Assembly: GCA_025617745.1 (NCBI GenBank) | Contig: CM046853.1 | Coordinates: 11,176,974 to 11,240,973, forward strand | Source: Heliocidaris erythrogramma | Lineage: Eukaryota; Echinodermata; Echinoidea; Camarodonta; Echinometridae | Direction: 5' to 3' | Length of the DNA stretch: 64,000 nt | In this document: positions 25,760-36,689 of the stretch, piece after piece | How the letters are laid out: each line of letters starts with the position of its first letter | Position numbering within the stretch: position 1 is the first letter of the stretch | Notes under the pieces: generated by a model | What the model was told of the DNA's origin: nothing | The model's database searches: none | The model's input: the letters and a program-made list of their open reading frames with translations, nothing else | Program-made: the position numbers and the translations under genes

Positions 25760-25965
25760 CTGCATGGTAGAGAGAAAGAGAAGGAAAAACAGAGATAAAG
25801 GAAAAAATATAGAGGTGACATAGAGTGATGTATTGAGAGAGAGAGAGAAAGGGGAAAATAAATTAGGAGAGAGGGAGAGTGGGAGAGATAAGCAGAAGAG
25901 AGAAAGAGTGGAAAGAGATAGAGATAAAGTGTGAGAGGAAAGAGAAAGAGAGAGAGAGCAAATAC
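25760..25965. repeat. Purine-rich GA tract
   Basis: Some 200 bases of imperfect GAGA and GAAA. The opposite strand gives a Ser/Leu/Phe-rich spurious frame. Confidence 0.9.
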
Positions 25966-26190
25966 AAATTCCGATAAGATATGAAGCCAGGGATGATAGT
26001 GAAAGAGAGAATCAAACATGCTAAAAATTAACATGCACCATTAAAAAATGTTTGTTTATATAGGCAGAAAAGAAAGCAAGCATAGATGATAAATGGATGA
26101 CTCATGTCACTCTAGATACTGCAATTTATTTGTTGTATTGTTTCTATTTTGATTAGATGGTTGTTACAAAAGGTTGTTAGTTAATGTTAG

Positions 26191-26559
26191 TTAACCCTTT
26201 CATGACAGGAATTATTTGAAGGCTAAATTGCTCATATTTTGTTCTTCAAATTGGCAACATATATTTTTGTTTTAATGCTACATGGTTCTAATAAAACTTA
26301 ATGTCTTTGAAAACAACATACATGTTTACAAACTTTGATGAAAAGTTGAAACAATGATTTTGAACCTCTCAATGCATTGCCAATTTCAGGATTTTAAAGC
26401 TTATATACTCCTTTTTAAATTGGCATCAAATGCACTATGGCCCTGCAACAAAAATGGACACAGTGTGTGCAGAGATTTACATCTGGTATATTTTAGGGCC
26501 CTGAATCAAAAGTTATTGAGCCAAACCACAAAATGTGGTTAATTCTCTGGAAAGGGTTA
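26191..26559. mobile_element. Dispersed TIR repeat, copy A
   Basis: It begins TTAACCCTTTCATGACAGG and ends GGAAAGGGTTA, so the termini are an inverted TTAACCCTTTC. The interior shares ordered blocks with copy B at 35757-36160 (AATTGCTCA or AATTGATCA, AATGCTACATGGTTC, TTTTGAACCTCTCAATG, CCAAACCACAAAATGTGGT). Non-coding, so a MITE is likely. Superfamily unassigned. Confidence 0.7.
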
Positions 26560-26688
26560 TATATTAAGGGAGGATGTAAGGATAATGCAAAAAAAGATTG
26601 AATTTTGTGGTGATGATCGATCTTAAAAATTTATACACAAATAATTTCTTGGTACTACAAAATTTCAGTATGGCACGAAAAAGAGACA

Positions 26689-26730
26689 TAATAACGAAGC
26701 TTTTTGACCTGCACTCATCAGGTTATCATG
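26689..26730 (-). ncRNA. Mutated hammerhead-like motif in the opposite arm
   Basis: On the minus strand the same motif reads TGATAAC, CTGATGA, GTGCAGGTC, then AAAA in place of GAAA, then AGCTTC and GTTATTA. The G of the GAAA core box is lost, so this copy is probably inactive. Confidence 0.45.
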
Positions 26731-26792
26731 GTTGCGTCCGGGTTCATCGAGTATAATATAGTTGATTTCAAGTAATTTGTTATATACCTGCG

Positions 26793-26832
26793 TGATAACC
26801 TGATGAGTGCAGGTCGAAAAGCTTCGTTATCA
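26793..26832 (+). ncRNA. Hammerhead-ribozyme-like motif (Penelope type)
   Basis: TGATAAC (26793-26799) is followed by CTGATGA (26800-26806), a 9-nt linker, GAAA (26816-26819), AGCTTC and GTTATCA (26826-26832). TGATAAC and GTTATCA form a perfect 7-bp helix I around the conserved CUGAUGA and GAAA core, and AAGCUU can form only a minimal or intermolecular helix III. Penelope-like elements are known to carry hammerheads with reduced stem III that act as dimers. Weak point: the linker GTGCAGGTC pairs poorly as helix II beyond one G-C. Catalysis is inferred, not shown. Confidence 0.5.
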
Positions 26833-27378
26833 TGTCTCTTTTTTGTGCCATATTAAAGATTTATCCCAATTTGTTAATCTGTACCACTTTCTTTATTGTG
26901 AAATTTGACATGTTTACTTGAATTTTTGCTGTTAAGATGTTCTTTCCTTGCCCAAAGTGCAACAAATCGATGAAACTCAGTTTTGTTACCATTACCAGCT
27001 GCCCTCTGAATAAATAATGAAGTAACATACCTGTATGTGTTGGTAATTAAGTCCTGTCAAGATGATGCCAATTATTTGTATGATAAATGGCTTTTCTACA
27101 AAAATCACCAGAAGGTTATCTTGACAGTGTGTGAAGATTTGAAAATATTTACTTAAATAGAAGTGCCTTTTCATTCATTGTGATGTTTGTGATAATTAGG
27201 ACAGAACACAACACAAGTCTGAACAAAAATAGTGCATTAGGTTATTGTTAATATACCAGTGATGTTTATAATAGTTTGTAATATATCTGAGTGTACCATG
27301 GTACTAGTAATATAGTGTCAATTCATGATGAATTTTGATAGGGCTAATTGCTAAATTTTTAATGTACCCAACCCTTTT

Positions 27379-27518
27379 GAGGGTTCTCACAGCAGCCATG
27401 CTGGAGGACATAACAATAAAAACCTGTGTATCAGACTATGAAAAGTCATAGTTGTCATGGTCTAGTGCACAGGTTTTTATTGTTATGTCCTCCAGCATGG
27501 CTGCTTCTGGGAACCCTC
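27379..27518. mobile_element. Palindromic MITE with ~50-bp arms
   Basis: It begins GAGGGTTCTCACAGCAGCCA and ends TGGCTGCTTCTGGGAACCCT C. The arms continue through GCATGCTGGAGGACATAACA-type sequence to CAATAAAAACCTGTG and its complement, leaving a ~40-bp centre. No coding sequence. Confidence 0.8.
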
Positions 27519-27724
27519 TGTATAAACAAATGAACTTATTCTTTGAAATTTAACATTTGTGGTTTGATCCTATTTTTAAAACATACAATTTACTTTAATA
27601 TTTGGATGTTTACAAGTACTGGCCTTTGACATTATCGAAGAGAAATTGAGCACTCCTTCTTGGAAAATGTCAGGGAGAAATCAAATGATGAAATAGTAGC
27701 TGAAATATTATTAGATGAAACCTG

Positions 27725-27862
27725 GGCCCTATGTCATAAAACTTGTCATCAATGACAATTTGCAATAACTGTTATAAGCTATTGAAATCCTTGCATTGGA
27801 TTGGCTGAGAGCAAATTTGTTGGTAAAGATCACCGATAAGACACTTGATGAAATGCCCCCCA
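27725..27862. mobile_element. CCCTGTTTCAT-type MITE, copy 1
   Basis: Ends in GGGCCCTATGTCATAAAACTT and, inverted, AGTGTCTTATCGGTG…GGGCATTTCATCAAGTG. The interior TTGCAATAACTGTTATAAGC, CTTGCATTGGATTGGCTGAG matches, inverted, two copies at 45035-45183 and 45418-45550. Short, non-coding, inverted ends. Confidence 0.75.
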
Positions 27863-28205
27863 GTGTTGTGATAATGGATGGTATGGTTACTTCACGTCAT
27901 GTATTAGTTATAACTATACATCAGATGTGCAAGTGAATCACGGAGCATTGAGGAATTGATTTTACTCCCTTTTACTACTCTATCATTGGCATGCCCTCAT
28001 TAAACAATTTATTCATGATATATAAATGGAGCATAGAGTCTATTTTAATTCAATGTTAGACCATGACACATTTGATTATACAATGATATATCTAGGGAAA
28101 GAGAGAGAGTGCTGTGTAGATCATTATTTTAGCTAGATTTTTCTGACAATGGAGGGGGTATTTTGAGTGGCACAGAGAGTGTGCTGTATAGATCATTAGT
28201 TGGGG

Positions 28206-28700
28206 CAGGGGTACTTGTTTTTCCGAAGGTTTTTTTTTCTTCGAAGGTTCATAATTCCAAAGGTTTGTAATTCCGAAACGCAAATTTCCCATAGCAAGGG
28301 GTTCATAATTCTGAAAGTGAAATAGGGTTAGTAATTCCGAAATTGATGCATTACTCCAAAGGTTCATTATTCAGAAGGTTCGCAATTCCGAAAAGGAAAT
28401 AGGGTTCGTAATTCCAAAAATGAAAAAGGGTTCATAATTACGAAAATGAAGTAGGGTTCATAATTCCGACATTGAAATAGGGTTCATAAATTCTGAAAAT
28501 ATTATGAACCTTCGGAAATATGAACCCTTTTTCATTTTCGGAATTATGAACTCTATTTCATTTTAGGAATTACGAACCCTATTTCATTTTCGGAATTATG
28601 AACCCTTTTTCACTTTCGGAATTTTAAACCTTTGGAATTACGAACCGTCGCAGTAACGAACCTTCGGAATTATGAACCTTCGGAAACATGATGTTCAACC
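28206..28700. mobile_element. Foldback element 2 (TTCATAATTCCGAA units)
   Basis: Left arm: many imperfect units GGTTCATAATTCCGAAAATG. Right arm from about 28500: their complement (GGAATTATGAACCTTC, period about 16-26). The left terminus CAGGGGTACTTGTTTTTCC matches the terminus of element 1. The whole element could form a ~200-bp hairpin. No coding capacity. Confidence 0.75.
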
Positions 28701-29476
28701 CATTTATGTAGATAGCATTGCTACTGCTTCTTGAATGTAGTACATTGGCTTGAAGAAGAAAATTATGAAATTGTAAAATAGCATGAGCACTTCATCAGTT
28801 ACAAAGTAGCATGACTTCTTTTAAATTGACTGAATAAACACTTCATATTTTGTTCATAAATTTGCATTTGTTTGGCATCTGACAATAGACAATATAATGT
28901 TATTCTTTGTAATACAACATCATCAAATATTTTTACAAGAATTTTCACAGAGAGTCCTAGAGATTATTATCTTCCTGTGTAAATGTTCCTCTAAAATAAA
29001 TGTGGATTGAAAATTCATGTACAAGCCCCTAATAATGATTTGTGTCCTGTCTAAAAAAAATGAGTTCCATAAGTCACCATTTAATCAGTGGGTCTTTGAG
29101 CTTCATTTTAATATTAAATTTTTTTTATGTGGTTAACTTGTAGAAGTCAATTTCAGGAATTATCTGTGCTGTATGATAAGAAAAAACTGAACCAAACAAA
29201 ACACAATTTAATTTTGCGACATGAAATCCTGACTTTTGTAAAGCTTTTCTAGGGACTCATAAATTGTGGATTGGACATACTGTAATTATTAACATTAAAT
29301 TTGAACAAGGTAAAAATAGCACATGAACATATATGCTAGTGGCTAAATTAGAAGTTAATGGTGTAATTCATTTCGTTGTTCAGGCAGCTTTTAATCACTT
29401 AAATGCTCCCTGCGGGTGCAATCATGTTCAATTGTCATTAATTTAGCAAACTGGTGTACATGTACACTTACGCATA

Positions 29477-29745
29477 ATTTATATGCCATAAATTTTCGCG
29501 AATAGGACTAACTGGACTATTTGGTGGAATTCGCAATCGGGAAATTCTCAAATCGGGAAATTCTCAAATCGAGAAACAGCAATCATAATGTACTTTTGCA
29601 AAGCGAAGTGGTGAATTTCTGACAAGGAGTTCAACTGATTACTTACATTGGCAATATTTTAGCGTGTTGTTTAAATTCGTGACCCAATCACGAATCGCGA
29701 AATTCGCGAAAAATAAAACCCCTGTGAAATATATGGCATATACAG
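29477..29745. mobile_element. TIR element with TATATGCCATA ends
   Basis: The left end reads TATATGCCATAAATTTTCGC; the right end is complementary (TTCGCGAAAAATAAAACCCC … ATATATGGCATATA) with a short insertion. The interior holds two tandem units of ATCGGGAAATTCTCAA. Non-coding. Confidence 0.6.
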
Positions 29746-30812
29746 GATATGTATGTCTTGGTCACTGCTGCCAATGCAGAATGGTTTTGTATGTTACTCC
29801 AGTACAGTAGTGTCTAATCATATATACCCCCTGTTATGTTAATCTCTGTTATTATATCCTATGTCCCTGCTTGCTGTATATAATTTATTCATCAAATGTA
29901 TTCCTTGTCTGCAGATTGATTTGATACATGTGTTAAGAAAAAAAGTTTAGTCCTGCATATAGCTCCTCTTTCTCAGGGGTATAGAGAAGTAGCTCTTTTT
30001 AATAGTACAATTACTATAGATGATTTCAAAACGTTATTTTTCCCCTCTTCATGTAAGATGTGAATATCATACTTCCAATGTGCTCTTGCGTGGGATATGT
30101 CTCGTTTAATAATTTACAGCGTACTGATTTTGTGTAAATACAGGGTACAGATTACTGTTTAAAAATCCCTTTGAGATGGACATGTCTTTAGTATCAAGCA
30201 TGCATTGAAGATTGTTATTTACATCTGAATATGTCACTTAATAAGGGGAATGCTTTGCTTTCTTATGAGTTTTTTTTAAATTTTCCTTCAGTTCTTTTTT
30301 TTTCTTCACACTCCATTTGTAGTTTATTTGTGTTTAAATAAATAGATCAAATGGAATGAATAGGATACATGCTGTTCTTTTCTCTGTCATAATCTCCACA
30401 CATATATTCTAATGAGAAGAGAAAAGAAAGCAGTGAATAAAAACAAGCATCTTTTACAAGACACCACAATTTCGTGTTCATGCAACTATCTAATAAAATA
30501 GAAATCCGGTTTTCTTCTGAAATCCAATAGTTTAATAATAGATCAATATGATAGCATCACTTTACATCCTTCAGATATCAGTTATCTTGTGAGAGGAAAT
30601 GAAGATTAAGGAGAAAAGGGAGTGAGAAGACGGAGAGATATGGCAAAAAAAACCACCCAGTGAATTAAAACACACACATTCGGTGTTGACGTAAGTGATG
30701 CATTTAATATGGAACCTCAACTGTTGCTGGCGGCCGCCATATACCGAAGACCCCATGCTGACAGTTCCCGTTTTCAGTCATGCCTTTGCCGAGACGAGCA
30801 GGACGTGATGGA

Positions 30813-31322
30813 TCATTCAGTCAACGGGGGTTGCCATGCCAACATGGCAAATTTACGTGGCTTGCTTGAATAGTTGGCTGCTCGAGGGTGTTTACTGGTT
30901 GTGTACTGGTTGTGTGAATGTAGAGTGCGAGGGAGAGATGTGAAATCAAAGGCGCAGAACCTGATCACATGGACTAACCAGCAGTAGTTGATGTGTGATG
31001 TTGATCTATATGTCATGTGGAAATAACATAAAACATGAATAATTTCTGGGTGGATGTAGAAGTCCACTACACAATATAAATACCACTCTGCTCCACACAG
31101 TCTTGAAATAGGTCTGCTATTCATGCTGTCTTGTTGACTGCTTCCCTGTGCTATGGAGCATTTAGAAACTCTGATTACTATAGAGATCACTTCAGATGGT
31201 CCTTGTGGTGCGGTACATGATATCAAATTTGTTCGAGGAATTTGATTTGCAAACATTAGAAGAAAAAAATCTCTACTTCTATAAATATCTGCCCTATGTA
31301 TTGCCATTTCATGGACATGCAA
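30813..31322 (-). other. 169-codon open frame, not recognised
   Basis: An uninterrupted minus-strand frame inside intron 2, the longest in the window, in a moderately GC-richer region. It shows no motif, no repeats and no clear hydrophobic pattern that I can relate to a family. It could be a chance frame, a decayed element, or an antisense transcript. I would not annotate it as a gene. Confidence 0.12.
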
Positions 31323-33751
31323 GTTGAATCTGTAATTTAAGCATTAGGTAGAATATCTATTTTTAAGGTTAAGAAGAATAAGGCTGCCTGGTTTGTTTTG
31401 ATTTGCCATTGGATAAAAGGACTTGTCATTGCACAGAATCTGCAGCCCTAATTGCCGTGTATTGTATAGATGCATGGCCATAAGAAGATACATGCATTGT
31501 ATTATAATTAGTTCATTTACATGTAGACTTTCATTGGAGATAGTTAACCTTGTAGAGTTGAGAAGTCTATATGCATCTACATAATTATGCGTGTTAAGTA
31601 ATAATATTTTCTCACCTGTACATGTATTTTGTAGTTTCATGAGTACATGTCACAAATGAACTTGGAGGGGGGGGGGGGTTACATTTCTCACAAGAACACA
31701 TTTCTCATAAGAGGACATTTTTAGAAAAAAAATTGTTTTATGTCATATTACATTGTAGATTATTTCAATATAGATAAAAGGTATTAAATTGTATACTTAG
31801 ATTAGGTTTAGTGATGCTTATGTGGAGTTGCCTTTTGTTTTGTTAGAGGAAAAAAATTCTATTTATGTTTGACCACAGGAATAATTTGAGGTTATGATAT
31901 TGGTATTGATTTGCATGGGGCCCAAAGTGCAAAAATATATATTGCGATACATGCAATACTTTCAGTATTTTCTTGTTATTTTTAATGTATTTCATATGAA
32001 GGGCATTGCAAAGCAAGTCTATATTTTTAATTATACCCTTAGGCAATTTGCTTATATTAAGTTAGTATGAATCTTAGTTTAAAGCATTGTTCGAATAGTG
32101 CATTTCAGTTTGTGGAATATTTTTATACTTGTTTTTAAAAAAATTCATATTGAGGAAATAATTGAGTTATTGAAAAATTAGAATGAGAAATATGTTACAA
32201 GGATATTGATATGGAAGCGTAAACAATATATCTTGAAATAATAAAATTACCATTACAGCATGATGAATGATATGATGGTTTGATATGAATGATACCCTGT
32301 GCAAAAAGCAGGGAATTGGTCGGATTCGTTGTGTGTCTAAAACGGGATCATTATCTCATATGTTTGGCTAATCTTCTGTAATTGCAACTAATCAACTGTA
32401 ATGACCATCTAATTCTGGGTAATTGCACTCTGCACCTAACTCATGCTAGTAGAATGAATGTTCTGTGAATGTCATTCCCGAGGGAAGCATGGTATATGTC
32501 TTTTTCCCCATATTTTCATTTTGTGATCGAGCTCCATTGAACATTCAGGAAGCAGAATATTCACGGCAGATGTAATATAAAGCTCACCGCAAACTCTATA
32601 ATCCGACTGTATTTTAGATTTGTGAATAAATCAGAATTGCATAAAATATGAGAATTGAAATAAATATAATCTTTCCCATTGAGGTTCTGATTAATATGAA
32701 AACTAACAATCAAAATTGTAGTGCATTGTAAGCCTTCTAGTCAGATGAAAGGCCAAATTGGCTTCAAGTCACAGACAATCAAGTGAATGCTCTGACGTCA
32801 CTGCAGTTCAAAGCAGAGTTCGCTTTTTCTACGACAAGGGGGCTCGCAATATCCTGAAATTTTTATTTTATTCTTTATATGACTATACAGAACCTTTATC
32901 ATCAAGAAAATCCATGTTTGGAAGTTAATACCAAATGATGCTGCAATTTCTTCCAAAATCAAATTGCACTTAGATTGTTTAGTGTGCTTTGTGCTTTAGA
33001 CCAGTTTCAGTGTGTAGTAGCAGTTATTAGATGGTGCCGTGTATGGTCATGGAGACCAATGTTATCCGACAAAACGCCCCAAACAGCTTAATTTGTATAA
33101 GACAATTATTAATTTTGGCAGTCTGGATATATGGTAGCCATGTAATAAATGTATTCACTGATTAGTAACAGTACATAAATACATAGTAGGATTAGCCTTG
33201 GATAAGAAAAAATAGTTCATATTTACTATAGCTGGTACACACTGTAAAGGCCTATTCCAAGCAAATATGAAATATCTATTTCACCATCTCACAGATTTCC
33301 ATCATTTTTCTACTCGATTGGAGAAGAAGATTTCAATGTTTCCCATGAATATTAAATGAGGAAAAGATGGCTGATTGAAACTCTCCATTATACCTGGGTG
33401 TCATTTATCAATTTTATAATGGATTCAATGGCTGAGCTATTTGACAAGGACATTCACTGATCGCTTGGTAGAACAGGCCTCTAAAACTCTTTTCATCTCA
33501 TGATGAAAGCTGGAGGAGAAAAGTCAATGATGATGTTGATGGTAGATGCCATTTTGTTGAAGGACTTCATCATTTCATGGTACTGATAGCATTTTCAGAT
33601 CTTTTGTTTCATTGATAGCAATGTCAGTGCTGATGTTATGAATAGTTTGATTTGGCAGGAGGTAAAGATATTCAGCTTTCAATGCCAAACGGGAATTCCC
33701 CTTGTAAAACAAAGATTCAATTCCATCCCTGTCTGGTTGATTTTTGTTGTG

Positions 33752-34218
33752 ATATTCACAAGATTGTTTTTGTTTTTTTTTGTTTTTATTTTTATTGAAA
33801 ACTCATCTACAAAAAACAATATGAAATATTTACAATATCAAACTAACATGGTAAAAACACAAAACAAATCGTACAGGACAACACAACAAGACAAGACAAG
33901 ACAATGCCTCACTCGTAAAGAGAGAAGAAGCCTCACCCTAATCAAAATGAAGGGGAAAAGCATACACCAGGATTTTTACCTCTAGCATTATCAGGGTGAG
34001 GCTCCTAATAAACAACTAAAAACAAAAGCAATAATTTCTGTAAACAAACATAGACATTAAGAACCTCAGTTAGGGGGGGGGGGGGCAGGCAGGGGGGGCG
34101 TCAGGGTGAAAGTTTTATATGAACAAAATCGACCATTTTTTAAAATGTGGGCTCAGTTTACCTTTCTTCTCAGCAATTCTATATTCAATTTTCTGTTTCA
34201 TTTATATTCACAAGATTG
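33752..34218 (-). mobile_element. LINE-mobilised retrocopy with 15-bp target duplication
   Basis: ATATTCACAAGATTG occurs at 33752-33766 and again at 34204-34218, flanking a 437-bp insert. On the minus strand the insert ends in TCAATAAAAATAAAAAC followed by an A-rich tail (poly-T on + at about 33767-33790), i.e. a polyadenylation signal plus tail next to the duplication. That is the structure of a retrotransposed transcript or 5'-truncated LINE/SINE. It contains G/C runs near 34073-34098 and an internal pair of GCCTCACCCT words (about 33931 and complement at about 33991). No protein is recognisable, so the parent is unknown. Confidence 0.75.
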
Positions 34219-35440
34219 TTGGTGATGAAACAATGATGATGCATAGTATTTGGTGTACTTTGAAATGATTAATATTCACTAGACCACAACACTGCAGCAA
34301 AGGTTGATGACTAGGCATTTGAATCCTGATCATACTGCTAATAGAGAGGAGGAAAGACACAGGAAAAATAAATTAATTCCTTGTTGACACCAAAGGCATT
34401 TCTTTGAACTTTGCTCTCTCTTCTTTTAATAGGGTGCAAATTGTGGTATAGGTCAATTCTGTAATGTGTCCTGTTGCTTGTGAACTTCCCATTGGCAGGC
34501 ATCTACATCCATGGAACAAGTTACTCTGCAGATGCAGCTGCCTTTGTCATTTATCAACTGGTATATAGAATGTCTAACCTAAATGGTGTTTTAACCCTAA
34601 TGATGTGGCCAGTTGTATTCAGCTTTCTGCGCTTTGCCTCCAGCTGTATTTTTCCAAGACGTAAATTGGTCTTGCACATGATAGGGGTGTCTGCATGTGT
34701 GTATTATCTATGTGATAACAGGACTGTTTGAATTTAACCTTTACCTCGGGGTCTGTTTCCTTGGACACAAAGCCTGTAAATTCCTATATTTTGTACATGC
34801 ATTTACTCCCAGACTCCAGCTGGTTCACAAACATGTTTATAATGCTAACATCTGATGATTCTGTACATTAGCACAGATGTCATCTGCGTACATATTGCCT
34901 GTTCATTATTTCCTACATGTAATCAATAAAAAAATATTTGTCTGATCATATTCTACACATGTTTGTGACATGTTTGTGATCCAAATATTGTTTTTAATAA
35001 AGAAATGAGTAGTTCTTTTGCACTACATGTGCATTTGCATTGTTTTCTAGTCCAAAGCTATCTGGTGAAGATATGAATGTATTATTTGAGATTTATTTTT
35101 ATGCTTGAATATGTGATAATATGAAATCATTGATAAATTATTGCAACATGCTTTCAAAATTGCTAGTTTTTGACCACCTATATATACCACTTGTGCTGAA
35201 GACAAATGTATTGTTTATGAGATGTTGATATATGCCAGATAGATAGACGTTAGCTAAGAGAATTTTGAATAGTTTAATTTCTTATATATTAGTGCATTCC
35301 TGTCTTCACACTTTCTGCCAGGCGACGTATATAATTACAACTTCCATTATTCATGCTTGTATATATTGAGTTTGAAAGATATATTAAATTTGTAAATCTT
35401 AATCATGCGTAGAATGTTCTTGAAAATTTGCCACCATTAT

Positions 35441-35471
35441 TTCTTTAACTCCTCTTCTTTCCGATATCTAC
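35441..35471 (+). promoter_or_regulatory. U12-type branch site and AC 3' splice site
   Basis: TTCTTTAACTCC (35441-35452) resembles the U12 branch consensus TTCCTTAAC. The intron ends TATCTAC at 35471. The branch A (35447 or 35448) lies about 23 nt from the AC, a little farther than usual for this class. The AC is fixed by the reading frame (AA + G CCA TTT = K P F). Confidence 0.85.
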
Positions 35472-35577
35472 GCCATTTGAGTATTTGATTCTCATCACCA
35501 TCTTTGCCAACTGTATCGCCTTGGCAACATATACACCCTTTCCCAAGCAGGATTCAAATGATGTCAACAGAAATTTG
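35472..35577 (+). CDS. Cav1 exon 3: IS1
   Basis: 106 bases, entered in phase 2 and left in phase 0 at a strong GTAAGT donor (35578). It encodes (K)[19 protein letters not shown] then [16 protein letters not shown]: transmembrane segment IS1 followed by the extracellular IS1-IS2 loop. The residues FANC-ALA-Y-PFP and DSN are shared with Cav1 channels across animals. Exon 4 begins EYVEYAF, directly continuing the protein, so no exon is missing between them. Confidence 0.97.
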
Positions 35578-35756
35578 GTAAGTAAAGAACACTCTTTTGT
35601 ATTTTCTGTTTCTATTGTATAAAATTGATTGGTTTGGGCTATTTTGTTAATAGTTATATTTAGATGCATTTCCAGTGAAATTAGAAATGGCAATCTGTCA
35701 GAGTGCTTGTTGAAAACATGAAAGCCATGGTTTACTTTCCCAGTCAACACCTACTA

Positions 35757-36160
35757 TAACCCTTTTATGACAGGAATTATTTCAGGGCTAAATTGATCAC
35801 ATTTTGTTTTTCAAATTGGCAACAATAATATGTTTCTTTTAATGCTACATGGTTCACATAAAATTTAATGTGTTTGCAAACAACATACAGGTTGTGAGCT
35901 TTTGACAAAAAGTTGAAAAAATTGCCAATTTTGATAAAGAGCAATGATTTTGAACCTCTCAATGTGTTGCCAATTGAAGGATTTTAAAGCTTATTCTTCT
36001 TTTTAATATTCCTAACATCAAACGCAATATGACCATGCAACAAAAATGGACAAAAATATTTGCTCTTTCTACTTATGTACCTGGTATATTTTTTAGAGCT
36101 CTGAATCAAAAGTTCTTGAGCCAAACCACAAAATGTGGTCAATTATCTCGAAAGGGTTAA
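35757..36160. mobile_element. Dispersed TIR repeat, copy B
   Basis: Ends AACCCTTTTATGACAGGAAT and CGAAAGGGTTAA. Block order is the same as copy A (26191-26559). Copy B is longer by about 35 bp, including an extra AAATTGCCAATTTTGATAAA-like insertion. Non-coding. Confidence 0.7.
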
Positions 36161-36294
36161 GTGTATACTGATTAGAGCCAATGGAAATACTACCATTTCT
36201 GATGTTCAATAAGATAGATTGCTCAAGGTCAATGCATGGTTGATGTTGTGAGAGTATTCATATTTATGTACTACATGATATGGATATATTCCAA

Positions 36295-36379
36295 ATATCA
36301 TCTGTTTTGGAGCCAGAAGGGCATTAAATCTGTACAAATGGTAGGACTTAATGGCCTTCTGGCTCCATACAGATGGTAT
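36295..36379. repeat. 85-bp palindrome family member
   Basis: ATATCATCTGTTTTGGAGCC and AGAAGGGCATTAA on the left; TTAATGGCCTTCTGGCTCC and ACAGATGGTAT on the right. Imperfect central 15 bases. Confidence 0.85.
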
Positions 36380-36689
36380 TTTGTTTACAAATGAATTCCT
36401 TGATCATTTCAAGTGAGAGCTAGAGAGTCTGAAATACATCTCTATTTAATTGATATTACTTTAAACATCTCAATATGTGATTGAATATGTCAGGTAAGTT
36501 TAAAAATATTTGTATGTTAATTTTTGGACAGAATTTAGTAATTGTATTCAGCAGTAGGCCTTAGAAATGATGAGTATAGCTTTAAGGTATGTGCATTAAT
36601 TAAAATATCAATAACGCTAGTAATGATAACATCACTCTGAGAGTACATGTAGTAACAAGGTAAATTTTCTAGCTAAGTCATCATAGCAC

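Larger units (their letters stand above)
26670..26852. mobile_element. Inverted repeat of a Penelope-like terminal segment
   Basis: Two ~61-bp arms (26670-26730 and 26791-26851) are near-perfect reverse complements separated by 60 bp. The motif read outward from the centre is the same as that found 3' of the Penelope-like pseudogene at 38582-38617. I interpret it as the residue of Penelope-like element termini (these elements have terminal repeats in direct or inverted orientation). Confidence 0.65.
6720..35471 (+). other. Intron 2, minor-class AT-AC, 28.75 kb
   Basis: It begins ATATCC and ends TATCTAC. Content beyond separately listed elements: a CT-rich tract at 7440-7470, a (GT)n at about 11542-11563, an RFX-like site at 11683 and numerous AT-rich stretches (for example 8670-11680, 14200-15090, 16800-17480, 17710-21560, 22980-23250, 24070-25750, 31330-33760, 34220-35440) in which I see no gene. 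GC-richer, repeat-poor patches at about 10540-10790, 18340-18640, 23700-24070 and 30690-30860 could be regulatory, but nothing in them is diagnostic. Confidence 0.9.

Noticed and set aside
25735-26034. Ser/Leu/Phe-rich minus-strand frame
   Set aside because: Simply the complement of a purine-rich simple repeat. The same holds for frames at 42469-42702, 47935-48315, 56865-57146 and 57855-58175.
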